DNA from: Scandinavium manionii
GTDB lineage: Bacteria; Pseudomonadota; Gammaproteobacteria; Enterobacterales; Enterobacteriaceae
DNA: 54,338 bases
NCBI RefSeq assembly: GCF_024764775.1
Contig: NZ_JALIGC010000027.1
Coordinates: 1 to 54,338 of the forward strand
Direction: 5' to 3'
The notes beneath the pieces are model-generated. The model was not told the origin of the DNA. It searched no databases and was given only the letters and a program-made list of their open reading frames with translations. Each line of letters begins with the position of its first letter. The first letter of the stretch is position 1. Positions 34,601 through 42,614 of this stretch are shown one piece after another. Made by a program: the position numbers and the translations under genes.

Positions 34601-37205
34601 GACCGACTACGGCCTGCTGCTGGTCGGCGCGTTGGGGAACGTGGCATCGGTATTGGGGAATGACACCGCGCAAGTGACCTTCAACATCGCCGACGGCGGT
34701 TCCGGCGATGTCATCATCGATGCCGCCGCCACCGGGATCGTGCTGTCGCTGCTCTCCACCCAGCAAATCGTGGTGCAGCGGTTCGATACCGCCAGCGGCT
34801 CGTGGACCACCTTCATCAACACCAGTAATCCAGACTTCGCCAACCTGCTGACCCTCACCGGCAGCGGTGTAACGCTGAGTCTGACTGGCCTTACTGGCGG
34901 GCAATATCGCGTCCTGACCTACAACTCGAGCCTGCTTGCGACCGGGTCTTACACCAGTCTTGATGTGGACGTGCATAAAACCAGCGCCGGATCGGTTAGC
35001 GGCCCAACCACAGAGTCGGGCAATGTCATCACCGACCGCGATACCACCGGTGGGCTGGATGTCGCCCCAACCGGTACCATGGTCACGCAGGTTACCGACG
35101 CCAACGGTGTCGTAACCACGGTCGGCGCGGGCGGGGCGAATATCGTCGGGCTGTACGGCACGCTGCACATCAACCAGGACGGGAGTTACACCTACACCCT
35201 GACGAACACCTCTGCGGCAGTGTTAGGGCACAAGGAGAGTTTCACCTACACCATCACCCACAACGGCGTCAGCGATTCGGCACAGTTGGTCGTGACGCTC
35301 GGCCCGGTTCCGGCAGCCAGTTCGGTGGTCACTGCCGATGACAGCGCCGCGCTGGTGTTCAACACCAACGTGGAAGCGATCAACAACGGTGCGTCGTCGC
35401 AGTCGGGCTTTACGGTAGTGGGCGTCGGTTTGGGCAACGTGCTGAACCTCGACGTGCTCGCCAACATGAGCAACCCGATCCGATTTGATGTGGAAGACGG
35501 CAGCACCCGCACCATGACGCTGCAATCGTCGGTCGGCGGCGTGGCGCTGGCATCGACCTTTGACCTGTACATCTACCGCTTCAACGACCTGACGCAGCAG
35601 TACGAACAGTATCAGGTGCAACGAGGCTGGCTGAACGCGCCGCTGCTGGGCGGGCAGTCGAGCCAGCTGACCCTGACGCTGCCGGGCGGCGAATACGTGT
35701 TCTTGTTGAATACCGCCAGCGGCGTCACGGCGCTAACCGGTTACACCCTCAACATATTGCAGGATCATACCTATGCCGTGGACAGCCTCGCCGCCAGCAC
35801 CTCCGGGAACGTGCTGAGCAACGATGTGCTGCCTGCCGGGGCGCTGCTGACCGAAGTCAATGGCGTGGCGGTGTCGGCCACCGGCACCACCACCATCAAC
35901 GGGCAGTACGGCACGCTGACCATTGATGCCAAAGGGAATTACAGCTACGCGCTGAAAAGCGGCGTCGGGGCCGATAGCATCAAAACGCCGGACAGCTTCG
36001 TCTACACCGTGAAAGCGGCGAATGGCGATACCGACCGCGCGTCGCTGAACATCACGCCAACGCCGCACGCGCTGGATGCAGTGAACGATTCCAGCGCCGT
36101 GATGGCGGTGACTGCGGTGCAGGATTCGATTGGCTACAGCAACGGATCGCTCGGGTCGGCAACCATCACCACCCTGGGTAATAAAGGATCCGGCAGCGGC
36201 AGCTTTGATATCACCGGCCATGACGCGCTACTGAACGCCTCGCTGACCTTCAATGTTACGTCGCTGGTCTCACTCGGGGCGCTGAGCGTCACCTGGTCGA
36301 TCGTTGAGAACGGCAATACGCTGGCATCCGGCACTACCCCGATCAACTCGCTCGGCCTGCTCGCCGCGAGCGTGACCGTGCCGCTCACCGGGCTGGAGCT
36401 GGATGCAGGACATTACACCATCTCCTTCACCGGTAACCTCGGCGGGCTGGCGGTCGGGAACGTCACCATCACCCCGACCCTGACCGGCACCACCTCACAT
36501 CTGGATATCTTTGAAACCAGCGGCAGCAGTTCGGTGCACGGCAATATCTTTGACGGCAGCGAGGCCGCCGGGGCCGCCGATCAGTTGGCGAGCGTGCATA
36601 CCACCCTGAGTATTACCGGCGCGGGCAGTAGCACCGCCACGCTGGATCCGGCGGCCAGTGCCAGCACGGCTACGGTGTTGGGTAAGTACGGCGCATTGCA
36701 ATTTAATCTTGATGGTTCCTACACCTACACCCTGAACAACGGCGTGGCGCTGTCGTCGATGACCAGCAAGGAGACCTTCACTTACACCCTGAATGATAAA
36801 AATGGTCACACCGATACCGCAACCCTGACCATCAACATGAATCCGCAGATGGCCAGCACCGATCAGCATGACGTCCTGACCGGCTCGGCCTACGGCGATA
36901 CGTTGATTTACCACCTGCTGAACGGCGCCAGCGCGACCGGGGGCAACGGTAGCGACGAATGGACCAACTTCAACCTCGCTCAGGGCGACAAAATCGATCT
37001 GCGCGAACTGTTGACCGGCTGGGATCACCAGGCGTCTACGCTCGGGAACTACGTGCAGGTCAACACCAACGGCGCTAACACGGTGATTTCTGTCGACCGT
37101 GACGGCACAGGTTCCACCTATAACTCCACCCCATTAATTACCCTGGACGGTGTTCACACCACACTCGCGGAGCTAATGCAGCAGAACCACATTATTACCG
37201 GCTAG
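25647..37205 (+). CDS. bapA: Giant BapA-like type I secreted biofilm adhesin
   Basis: The 3852-residue surface protein has an N-terminal BapA-type domain (about 1-120) and a hydrophobic stretch (WPWVLGGVAVAAGIGIAAGG). A Gly/Asn/Ser low-complexity linker (about 136-205) precedes some 28 Ig-like repeats of 80-105 residues (about 206-2955), each opening with a D-x-x-AP-x-x-P pattern and containing T/ND-x-x-PT-L-x-G and GNWSFTP. Three VCBS/cadherin-like units follow (motif YGTLxIxxDGSYTYTL), then a Ca2+-binding-type and type I secretion end (GGNGSDEW, GDKIDLREL). The start MRPVTII has GGAG upstream; an ATG 16 codons earlier lacks one. Position, size and the three exporter genes behind it match Salmonella bapABCD. 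Expected role: cell-cell adhesion and biofilm. Confidence 0.92.
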   Translation: MRPVTIISELTGVSSTVQASEVTLTAPSIVKLQLERSDIASITRSGQDMVIKLNTGETFTVRNFYVENAQGANHLVLEDNHGALWWVQDTGADLHFQQIDNFDAFMVAEGDSDGGAIWPWVLGGVAVAAGIGIAAGGGGGGGGGSDDNSGSGNGGNGNNGNGNGNGNGNGNGSGSGSGSGSGSGSGSGDGSGNGNNDNGNGNGNPDTTPPAAPTNLGVSPDGTTLTGNAEPGSAVEVKDANGKVIGKGTADSDGHFSITLDNPQISGEQLTVNATDKAGNAGPGAVVTAPNVDLPETPVILSAVDDHGLLPTTLSNNQYTNDSTPILKGIGTAGSVIHIFQDAHQIGTAVVGSDGTWSFSINSPLAEGAHSFTAIAFNLKGHSLESTHFTLTIDTQAPDAPQLSAVTDDVQTIVGPLQDKSVTDDARPTLNGRGEVGDTITVYDGQTKLGTTTVDSSGNWSFTPSQPLADGPHTLTITQTDLAGNVSENTTSPTFTVDTTPPAPAQITDVAENGATVTGTAEAGSTVSIYDDNNVLLGSVVVSGNGEFTVTLNPAQTQGQSLEARIQDAAGNVGQPTDFTASDSGFPVQPIIVSVTDDFAPSTGNVASGGDTNDNTPTLTGTAEPNTTINISDNGILLIPSVTADGNGNWTFTPLLPLTDGDHVFTATATNNEGTSGPSTSFTVDIDTVLPTLSDLAVINQGQMLTGMTEAGSTVVVKDSLGNPLGTATADQDGKFSITLSTPKTNGESLTVSVTDKAANIGASETFKAPDTTAPNPPTGLLVTPDGLHVTGQAEPKSTITITDGNNNVIGTGTTNDAGNFVATLDTPQLNGEGLLAIATDAANNPSLPASVVAPDTTAPDAPSALVVNETGTQLTGKAEAGSTVIVKDPDGNVVGTVKADPTGHFTLPLSPAQDNGETLSVTATDMSNNTSLPGIAHAPDITAPETPTILQVMDDAPGIVGALNSGDTTNDSQPTLSGKAEAGSTVSVYENGNLLGRAIIDGSGNWSFTPDSPLSEGSHQFIVTSTDAAGNASSSAPFNILVDTVAPQVPTITLVNDDAPGILGPIANTGLTNDNTPTISGTGQPGSIIHLFDNGLLLASVTVTPSGTWSYTVPDTTPLTGTDHSLTVNASDDYGNTSDDSAAWTFKLDTEAPAEPGFTGLTTAGGAPIDPGALTNETQPHITGTGDVDSIITIYDNGTAIGQTTVGGDGKWEFTPTLPLADNKSHLLTATATDDAGNESTPASFTLDIDATAPDAPVIVSATIEGSNGNIVLANGSVTKETEPLLSGNAEPNSSVTLYNNGAFLATVPTDGNGAWSYLPGTALTEGLHVITATATDAAGNISPISNGFSVQIDLTAPGIPSAPLVTDNVLPVVGNIADNGSTNDTTPTFSGTGEVGSTITIYNGTDIMGTALVNESGNWSWTPGSPLPLPSYSISTTATDIAGNTSAHSPSVSFTIDTEAPAAPVISYAEDDVGLPVQVTTGGVTDDNTPVLHGTAEIGSTVNIFNGTTLVGTAVTDGTGNWSVALGTLTDNTYTFTAVATDKAGNPSGTSNSFTLTVDTAVLLPPVVERIIDDFDPIQGDLTNGMFTNDQTLVISGTGQNDTTVVIYDNGVELGTAVVSNGQWSFPTPTLTVDPLTETQHSFTFTTRDGAEETAPTAPIVITVDIAPPADPIVDLVSPDGTTVTGTAEANSTVIIENAAGEVIGQGAADAGGNFSVTLSPAQTAGQTLTAIDQDRAGNQSDGIDFTASNSGLPDVPVITEILDNVDPVIGAIAAGGSTDDTTPTLNGTADANATVHIYIDGNPIEAGSVVANGSGNWSFTLPADLLEGSYSFTVSATNGQGTGGLSAPTTITVDLTEPLAPTISNATDDVAATVGTIGSGQLTNDARPTLNGSGEPNATITVYDNGVEIGTATVNGTGTWSFTPTSDLTSISHDFTVTATDAAGNTGPASGIFTLNIDAIAPNIPTIGSVTNDNGTLPVAINPGQPTNDTQPLLSGTGEIGSTITVYDNGNVLGTAVVDESGNWNLPSPTVLTEGNHNLTVTATDPAGNTSVPSAAYPIVIDTAPPAIPTLLTVTDDQPGLTGALVNGQLTNDTTPTLNGRGEVGATIKVFSDGVLVGSGTVDGTGAWSVTPTTPLTNGIHQLTVSQTDPAGNISASTGGFTVNVDASAPGAPVITSVADNTAPVIGVVPNGGSTNETHPAISGTGEAGSTITLYNGTTVLGTTTVNAGGNWTFTPTTALTSGTWNITATATDAAGNTGPASDARSFTIDVAAPGTPIITTVFDDQGPVTGNLAAGAVTDDTRPAISGTSEANASVKIYDGGNLVTTVTADGNGAWSWTPGSALAQGSHTFTVTATDAAGNISLASNSVTFVVDSLAPLAPVITSLADDVTPGIGPIVVGQTTNDNTPTVSGTAEIGATVNIYDGTTLVGTTTADALGNWIVTTLVLGDGPHTLTAKSTDAAGNVSPSSAGFAITIDTAAPVAPILQSVTDDVTGGAVGTLTNGQLTNDNKPTLAGTAETGSTVSIYDGTTLLGTTVATGGAWSFTPGTALSDGSHTLIVTATDAGGNISPATSGFVIVVDATAPVTPVITTIMDDVPNIVGAVGNNQPTNDAQPTLNGSAEANSTVRIYDNGTLVTTVTANASGAWTWTPPAALAQGNHSYTVTSTDAAGNLSGTSTAAAIVVDTVAPGAPSNLAANSTGTRITGTAEANSTVTITSSTGTVLGTATADGTGAFTVTISPAQTSGQALLAFAQDRAGNVGISTPFTAPDTRVPDAPTITSVVDDVASYTGVIANGQLTNDARPTLNGTAQANATVNIYNNGTLLGTTTANGSGAWSFTPTANMTEGSHAFTATATNANGTGGASSTTSINIDTTAPSAPGINISADGSTLSGTAEANSTITITLPNNAGTLTATAGSDGNWTLNLPVRQIEGQHLTATATDVAGNTSGQSSVNAPNLPLSAGDNITNLALTSTATTTNEHLTDYGLLLVGALGNVASVLGNDTAQVTFNIADGGSGDVIIDAAATGIVLSLLSTQQIVVQRFDTASGSWTTFINTSNPDFANLLTLTGSGVTLSLTGLTGGQYRVLTYNSSLLATGSYTSLDVDVHKTSAGSVSGPTTESGNVITDRDTTGGLDVAPTGTMVTQVTDANGVVTTVGAGGANIVGLYGTLHINQDGSYTYTLTNTSAAVLGHKESFTYTITHNGVSDSAQLVVTLGPVPAASSVVTADDSAALVFNTNVEAINNGASSQSGFTVVGVGLGNVLNLDVLANMSNPIRFDVEDGSTRTMTLQSSVGGVALASTFDLYIYRFNDLTQQYEQYQVQRGWLNAPLLGGQSSQLTLTLPGGEYVFLLNTASGVTALTGYTLNILQDHTYAVDSLAASTSGNVLSNDVLPAGALLTEVNGVAVSATGTTTINGQYGTLTIDAKGNYSYALKSGVGADSIKTPDSFVYTVKAANGDTDRASLNITPTPHALDAVNDSSAVMAVTAVQDSIGYSNGSLGSATITTLGNKGSGSGSFDITGHDALLNASLTFNVTSLVSLGALSVTWSIVENGNTLASGTTPINSLGLLAASVTVPLTGLELDAGHYTISFTGNLGGLAVGNVTITPTLTGTTSHLDIFETSGSSSVHGNIFDGSEAAGAADQLASVHTTLSITGAGSSTATLDPAASASTATVLGKYGALQFNLDGSYTYTLNNGVALSSMTSKETFTYTLNDKNGHTDTATLTINMNPQMASTDQHDVLTGSAYGDTLIYHLLNGASATGGNGSDEWTNFNLAQGDKIDLRELLTGWDHQASTLGNYVQVNTNGANTVISVDRDGTGSTYNSTPLITLDGVHTTLAELMQQNHIITG
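26124..26207 (+). repeat. In-frame hexanucleotide tandem repeat in bapA
   Basis: Six copies of GGAAAT (26124-26159) are followed directly by eight copies of GGAAGT (26160-26207), encoding (Gly-Asn)6 then (Gly-Ser)8. Slippage would add or remove two residues without shifting frame, so linker length should vary between strains. Confidence 0.95.
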
Positions 37206-37214
37206 ACGACAACA

Positions 37215-37240
37215 GCCCCGGCGGTCACGGCTTCCGGGGC
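37215..37240 (+). terminator. Hairpin between bapA and the exporter genes
   Basis: GCCCCGG, a 12-base loop and CCGGGGC with no T-run after it, between the bapA stop and the next gene. It could attenuate or protect the mRNA so that the exporter genes are expressed less than, or separately from, bapA. Confidence 0.45.
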
Positions 37241-37280
37241 AATAACAGAAACATGCTGTGATTTTTGAAAGGGATACAAT

Positions 37281-38690
37281 ATGGGAAGAAGAGCGCCTGT
37301 CGCATTATTGCTGGCATTCCACCTCTGTTCCATTCAGGTGTATGCCGAGGATGAGCCACAATCCATCAGTTCTGAAGGACTGGCCAACGAGCAGGGTTTG
37401 CCTTCGCTCGATGGCTCCGCCGCTGAACTTCCCCTGAGTACCGCCGCACCCGGCACGCTGACGTTGGGCCACGCCGTGAGTCGCGCCGTAAACTGGCACC
37501 CGGCTATTCGGGAGGCTATCGGGAAACTGCTGACGCAAAACGAGCAGATTAACGTCGCCAAATCGAAATATTACCCGCAGGTGACCGCGGGCATGAACAA
37601 TGGTTACAGCAACACCTACACCAACAACGGCTACAGCCCGTCGCTGGTGCTGTCTCTGTCGCAGATGCTGTACGACTTTGGCAAAGTCTCGAGCCAGGTC
37701 CGGGCCGAAACGGCCGGGGCCGCGCAGGAACAGGCCAACGTGCTGGTGAGCATTGATACCGTGGCGCACGATACCGCGTTAGCGATGGTGCAGGTGCAGT
37801 CCTGGCAGCAAATGGTCGACGCCGCCAAAGAACAACTCGATGCGCTCAACAGCATCGGCAAACTTACGCAACAGCGCAACGACGAAGGGGCCACCTCCCT
37901 TTCGGACGTGGTGCAAACCAACGCCCGTATCGAATCGGCGCGTTCGCAAATGGTGCAGTATCAGGCCAATCTCGACAGTGCGCAGGCCACGTTAATGACC
38001 ATGCTCGGCTGGAATACGCTTAACGGGATCAGCACGGAATTTCCGGTCAAGCTTAAACAAAGCTGCATGATGGCCAAACCGGAAGACCGCCTGGTGCCGT
38101 CGGTGCTGGCGGCCTGGGCACAGGCCAGCGCGGCGCAGGCAAACCTGGATTACGCCAATGCGCAAATGACACCGACCATTTCGCTGGAGCCGTCCGTCCA
38201 GCATTACCTCAACGACAAATACCCCAGCAGTGAAGTGCTCGATAAAACGCAGTATTCGACGTGGGTCAAAGTCGAAATGCCGATTTATCAGGGCGGAGGC
38301 CTCACGGCGCGACGTGATGCCGCCAGCCATGCGGTCCAGTCTGCGCAATCAACCATTCAGCGCACGCGGCTCGACGTGCGCCAGAAACTGCTGGAAGCGC
38401 GCAGCCAGTCGCTCAATCTTGCCAGCGCATTACAAATTCTGGGCCGCCAACAGCAGCTCAGCGAACGCACCCGCGAACTCTATCAGCAGCAGTATCTCGA
38501 CCTCGGTTCTCGCCCATTATTGGATGTGCTCAACGCCGAACAGGAAGTTTATCAGGCACGCTTTGCAGAGCTGCAAACGCAAAGCCAACTCCATCAGCTT
38601 CAGCTTGACTGCCTCTACAACACCGGCACGATACGCCAGGCTTTTGGCTTAAATAATCGCAGCATCCAGTCCGTGGAGATCCAGCCATGA
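37281..38690 (+). CDS. bapB: TolC-like outer-membrane channel for BapA
   Basis: This 469-residue outer-membrane efflux protein belongs to the TolC/TISS OMF family. An N-terminal signal peptide (ALLLAFHLCSIQVYA) is followed by TLGHAVSRAVNWHPAIREA and two OEP repeats with long amphipathic helices. It ends after NTGTIRQAFGLNNR. It supplies the outer-membrane conduit for the type I secretion of the upstream adhesin. The stop overlaps the next start by four bases (ATGA). The symbol follows the Salmonella locus. Confidence 0.88.
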   Translation: MGRRAPVALLLAFHLCSIQVYAEDEPQSISSEGLANEQGLPSLDGSAAELPLSTAAPGTLTLGHAVSRAVNWHPAIREAIGKLLTQNEQINVAKSKYYPQVTAGMNNGYSNTYTNNGYSPSLVLSLSQMLYDFGKVSSQVRAETAGAAQEQANVLVSIDTVAHDTALAMVQVQSWQQMVDAAKEQLDALNSIGKLTQQRNDEGATSLSDVVQTNARIESARSQMVQYQANLDSAQATLMTMLGWNTLNGISTEFPVKLKQSCMMAKPEDRLVPSVLAAWAQASAAQANLDYANAQMTPTISLEPSVQHYLNDKYPSSEVLDKTQYSTWVKVEMPIYQGGGLTARRDAASHAVQSAQSTIQRTRLDVRQKLLEARSQSLNLASALQILGRQQQLSERTRELYQQQYLDLGSRPLLDVLNAEQEVYQARFAELQTQSQLHQLQLDCLYNTGTIRQAFGLNNRSIQSVEIQP

Positions 38691-40879
38691 CCCGTGCCGC
38701 TCCTCCTGTTGAAGAACTCATAAGCGACCGCGCCCTCAGCAACTGGGCGCTGGCTATCGGTCACGTAGCGGCCCACTATCGGGTGGTTTGTTCGCCTGGT
38801 GCGATTCAGTCCAACGCCCCGTGGTTTAAAGGCAAAACGCACACCCCTGCCCTGACGCAGCTCTCGCGTCAGGCTGGGCTGTCGTTCCATCAGCTCACCC
38901 TCAACGAACACGCGTTCAGCCAATGGCGACTGCCGGTGGTGGCGGAACTTGAAGACGGTCAACTGGCGGTAATAGAGCACTTCAACGGCGAGGATGCGGT
39001 CGACGTGTTCATGATTGACCACGACGGGGAAAGCAACCGCGTGGTCGCCAGCAAATTGTTATCCTCGGTGAAATACGTCGCCGCCCTGCGCCCGCTGTCG
39101 GCGCTCAAGGACAGCCGCGTCGACGCCTACGTATCCCGCTTCAGCCCCGACTGGATGAAAGGGTTAGTGTTGCAGGATCTTCGCCCGTACATCCCGGTGA
39201 TGATCGCCGCGTTTCTGGTTAACGTGCTGTCACTCGCCGGGATCGTCTTTTCGATGCAGGTGTATGACCGGGTGATCCCGGCGCAGTCTTACCCGACGCT
39301 GTACGTGCTGGCGACCGGGGTACTGATTTCCGTGATCTTTGGTTTTCTGCTGCGTGAAGCGCGCACGCACATCATGGACGTGCTCGGCAAACGCGCCGAC
39401 ATGCGAATTTCCGACCGGGTATTCAGCCACGCTCTGCGGCTGCGTAACAGCGCGGTGCCCCGCTCCACCGGCAGTTTCATTTCCCAGCTGCGCGAGCTGG
39501 AGCAGATCCGCGAAATGATCACCTCATCCACGCTCTCGACACTGGTCGATCTGCCGTTCTTTTTCCTGTTCGTCATTGTGCTCGGGATAATCGCCCCGCA
39601 GCTGTCATGGATTGCTCCGATTGCCGCGGTATTGATGGTGCTGCCCGGCCTGCTGCTACAGAAAAAACTCGCCGTTCTCGCCAACCAGTCAGCGCACGAA
39701 TCGACCCTGCGCAACGCGGTTCTGGTGGAAAGCGTGCAAGGGCTGGAAGACATCAAACTGATGCAGGCGGAGAACCGTTTTTTGCAGCAGTGGAACAGCT
39801 ACATCCGCATCACCGGTGAATCCGGGCTGCGCACCCGTAAAGTGACCCAGGGGCTGATTGGCTGGGGAATGTCGGTGCAAAGCCTGGTCTACGCGGCGGT
39901 GATTTTATTCGGCGCGCCGCTGGTGATTGAAGGCACGCTGACCACCGGTTCGGTGGTTGCCGCATCGATGCTGGCCTCGCGCATGATTGCGCCCATGGCC
40001 GGGCTGTGCGGCGTGCTGGCCCGCTGGCAGCAGGTAAAAGCCGCGAAAACCGGGCTCGACAGCATCATGCAGCTGCCGACTGAAACGCAGCGCGACGAAA
40101 CGCTGGTGCATCAGGAGATTTTCCACGGTCACTACGTGTTTGAGAACGCGCATTTCCGCTATCACCACGAAGATCAGCGCGTGCCGCTGCGCATTTCACG
40201 CCTCGAAATTCTGCCGGGCGAGCGCGTGGCCCTGCTTGGGCGCAACGGCGCGGGCAAATCCACGCTGCTGCAAGCGCTGGCGGGCGGCGTCGATATCGTC
40301 AACGGCGATCTGCGGCTTGACAATCTCAGCATCTCGCAAATCGACATGGCCGACCTGCGGCGCAACATCGGTTTTCTCAGCCAGAACGCGCGGCTTTTTT
40401 TCGGCACGCTGCGCGAAAACCTGACCCTCGGCGCACCGCACGCCAGCGATGAAGCGGTGTTTGAAGTGCTGGAAATTTGCGGCGCCGACAGCTTCGTTAA
40501 GCGTCTGCCGAAGGGGCTGGACCATCCGATAATGGAAGGCGGCAACGGACTTTCCGGCGGTCAGCGTCAGGCGATTTTGCTGGCGCGTATGCTGCTGCGC
40601 TCGCCGAATATCGTCCTGCTCGACGAGCCAAGCGCGTCGCTGGATGAACACACCGAACGCGAGTTTATCCAGCGGCTGGGTAACTGGCTTGGCAACCGGA
40701 CGCTGATTGTCGCAACTCACCGCGTGCCGATGCTGGAACTGGTGGAACGCGTAGTGGTGCTTAAAGAAGGCCAGCTGGTGATGGACGCGCCAAAAGCGCA
40801 GGCGATGAACAACAACCGTTCGCCGGTTCCGGCGGCGGCCAGCGGACGGGGGTGGAACAATGAAAACCAATCAGCGTGA
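38687..40879 (+). CDS. bapC: Type I secretion ABC transporter for BapA
   Basis: This 730-residue inner-membrane half-transporter has an N-terminal C39-like domain (about 1-140) lacking the peptidase Cys, as in adhesin and RTX exporters. Transmembrane helices lie between about 165 and 440. The nucleotide-binding domain has Walker A GRNGAGKST (about 518-526), signature LSGGQRQ, Walker B IVLLDEP and the switch His in ATHR. It energises export of the adhesin. It overlaps bapB by four bases and the following gene by 20, indicating tight coupling. Confidence 0.92.
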   Translation: MTRAAPPVEELISDRALSNWALAIGHVAAHYRVVCSPGAIQSNAPWFKGKTHTPALTQLSRQAGLSFHQLTLNEHAFSQWRLPVVAELEDGQLAVIEHFNGEDAVDVFMIDHDGESNRVVASKLLSSVKYVAALRPLSALKDSRVDAYVSRFSPDWMKGLVLQDLRPYIPVMIAAFLVNVLSLAGIVFSMQVYDRVIPAQSYPTLYVLATGVLISVIFGFLLREARTHIMDVLGKRADMRISDRVFSHALRLRNSAVPRSTGSFISQLRELEQIREMITSSTLSTLVDLPFFFLFVIVLGIIAPQLSWIAPIAAVLMVLPGLLLQKKLAVLANQSAHESTLRNAVLVESVQGLEDIKLMQAENRFLQQWNSYIRITGESGLRTRKVTQGLIGWGMSVQSLVYAAVILFGAPLVIEGTLTTGSVVAASMLASRMIAPMAGLCGVLARWQQVKAAKTGLDSIMQLPTETQRDETLVHQEIFHGHYVFENAHFRYHHEDQRVPLRISRLEILPGERVALLGRNGAGKSTLLQALAGGVDIVNGDLRLDNLSISQIDMADLRRNIGFLSQNARLFFGTLRENLTLGAPHASDEAVFEVLEICGADSFVKRLPKGLDHPIMEGGNGLSGGQRQAILLARMLLRSPNIVLLDEPSASLDEHTEREFIQRLGNWLGNRTLIVATHRVPMLELVERVVVLKEGQLVMDAPKAQAMNNNRSPVPAAASGRGWNNENQSA

Positions 40880-42050
40880 CATCGCCATGGACGATCTGGA
40901 TATTCGTCGGGAGAACGAGTTTTCCGGCGCCAGTAAAATCGTCCTGCTCTCCGCCGTACTGTTTCTGATCCTCGCCGTATGGGCGTGGTTTGGCCAACTG
41001 GATGAAGTCTCTACCGGCACCGGGAAGGTGATCCCCAGCTCGCGTGAACAGGTTTTACAGTCGCTCGACGGCGGGATCCTCACCGAACTGATGGTTCACG
41101 AAGGCGACAAAGTACAGGCGGGCCAGGTGGTGGCGCGGCTGGACCCGACGCGATCGGAATCTAACGTTGGCGAAAGTGCCGCCCGCTACCGCGCATCGCT
41201 GGCCTCCAGCGTGCGTCTGAATGCGGAAGTGAATGACCTGCCGCTCAAGTTTCCCGACTCACTGAAAGCCTGGCCGGACCTTATCGCCTCCGAAACGCGG
41301 CTGTATAAATCCCGCCGCGCGCAGCTCACCGATTCTCAGGCGGATTTGCAGGACGCCTTAAATTCCGTCAACAAAGAACTGGCGATCACCCAGCGCCTTG
41401 AACGGAGCGGTGCCGCAAGCCATGTGGAAGTGCTGCGGTTGCAGCGGGAAAAAAGCGATCTCGGCCTGAAAATCACCGACCTGCGCTCGCAGTATTACGT
41501 GCAGGCGCGCGAGGCGTTGTCGAAAGCCAATGCCGAAGTGGATATGCTCTCGTCGATCATCAAAGGGCGCGAAGATTCTGTGACCCGCATGACGGTGCGA
41601 TCGCCGATGCGTGGGATCGTAAAAAATATCCAGGTGACGACGATCGGCGGCGTTATCCCGCCGAACGGTGAAATGATGGAGATAGTCCCCGTAGACGATC
41701 ACCTGCTGATCGAAGCCCGACTTTCGCCGCGCGACATCGCGTTTATCCACCCCGGACAGCGGGCGCTGGTCAAAATCACCGCCTACGATTACGCCATTTA
41801 CGGCGGCATCGAAGGCACAGTGGAGACCATCTCGCCGGACACCATCCAGGACAAAGTAAAACCAGAAATCGTGTATTACCGGGTATTTATCCGCACCCAT
41901 CAGGACTATCTGGTAAACAAACGCGGCCACAAATTTTCGATATCACCGGGGATGGTCGCCAGCGTCGACATCAAAACCGGCGAGAAAACCGTCATGGATT
42001 ACCTGATTAAACCGTTCAACCGCGCGAAAGAGGCGCTGCGTGAGCGATAA
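40860..42050 (+). CDS. bapD: HlyD-family periplasmic adaptor for BapA secretion
   Basis: This 396-residue membrane fusion protein has a short cytoplasmic N-terminus, a single transmembrane helix (about 26-46), a biotinyl-lipoyl-type half (ILTELMVHEGDKVQAGQVVARLD), a coiled-coil hairpin and the second lipoyl half with beta-barrel (TVRSPMRGIVKNIQVTT). It bridges the ABC transporter and the TolC-like channel. It starts 20 bases inside bapC and is last gene of the secretion operon, 70 bases before ssrA. Confidence 0.92.
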   Translation: MKTNQRDIAMDDLDIRRENEFSGASKIVLLSAVLFLILAVWAWFGQLDEVSTGTGKVIPSSREQVLQSLDGGILTELMVHEGDKVQAGQVVARLDPTRSESNVGESAARYRASLASSVRLNAEVNDLPLKFPDSLKAWPDLIASETRLYKSRRAQLTDSQADLQDALNSVNKELAITQRLERSGAASHVEVLRLQREKSDLGLKITDLRSQYYVQAREALSKANAEVDMLSSIIKGREDSVTRMTVRSPMRGIVKNIQVTTIGGVIPPNGEMMEIVPVDDHLLIEARLSPRDIAFIHPGQRALVKITAYDYAIYGGIEGTVETISPDTIQDKVKPEIVYYRVFIRTHQDYLVNKRGHKFSISPGMVASVDIKTGEKTVMDYLIKPFNRAKEALRER

Positions 42051-42099
42051 GTGAGCGTTTACGCGGGTTATAGCGGTGGTATTTAGCCTGGCAGGTCTG

Positions 42100-42106
42100 T
42101 TATACT
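42100..42106 (+). promoter_or_regulatory. ssrA promoter -10
   Basis: TTATACT lies 14 bases before the 5' end of tmRNA. No good -35 is seen at 16-18 bases upstream, so only the -10 is claimed. Confidence 0.5.
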
Positions 42107-42120
42107 GACTGGAACACATT

Positions 42121-42483
42121 GGGGCTGATTCTGGATTCGACGGGATTTGCGAAACCCAAGGTGCATGCCGAGGGGCGGTTTGCCTCGTAAAAAGCCGCAA
42201 AAAAATAGTCGCAAACGACGAAAACTACGCTTTAGCAGCTTAATAACCTGCTAAGAGCCCTCTCTCCCTAGCTTCCGCTCTTAAGACGGGGATCAAGAGA
42301 GGTCAAAACCAAAAGAGATCGCGTGGACATCCTGCCTGGGGTGAAATCGCTAAAACTAATCAGGCTAGTCTGGTAGTGGCGTGTCTGTCCGCAGCTGCCC
42401 GGCGAATGTAAAGACTGACTAAGCATGTAGTACCGAGGATGTAGGAATTTCGGACGGGGGTTCAAATCCCCCCAGCTCCACCA
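42121..42483 (+). ncRNA. ssrA: tmRNA (10Sa RNA)
   Basis: This 363-base RNA, the E. coli length, rescues stalled ribosomes and tags the unfinished protein. The 5' end GGGGCTGATTCTGGATTCGA and the 3' end with TTCAAATCC and CCAGCTCCACCA form the tRNA-Ala-like domain with encoded CCA. The tag frame at 42211-42243 reads ANDENYALAA then TAA. The 3' end doubles as the attachment site of the adjacent island. Confidence 0.98.
42460..42483 (+). other. Likely attL: ssrA 3' end at island junction
   Basis: The integrase gene starts 204 bases beyond the ssrA 3' end and foreign-looking DNA follows. CP4-57 and many other islands integrate here, restoring the ssrA 3' end. The matching direct repeat (attR, about the last 12-20 bases of ssrA) was not found downstream, so the island extends past the right edge. 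Exact att borders are inferred. Confidence 0.6.
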
Positions 42484-42529
42484 AAATCTTCAATCGATGA
42501 TTACCAGAGTCATCCGATAAAGTCTAAAT

Positions 42530-42562
42530 AGCCCGCATGGCGCAAGCCCTGCGGGCTTTTTT
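42530..42562 (+). terminator. ssrA terminator
   Basis: AGCCCGC...GCGGGCT with a 17-base loop and a T-run, 46 bases after tmRNA. Confidence 0.85.
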
Positions 42563-42614
42563 GTGCCTGCAATTTGTCCCGGGAAGTCTGAAGTAAACTA
42601 ATTAAATCCGAACC

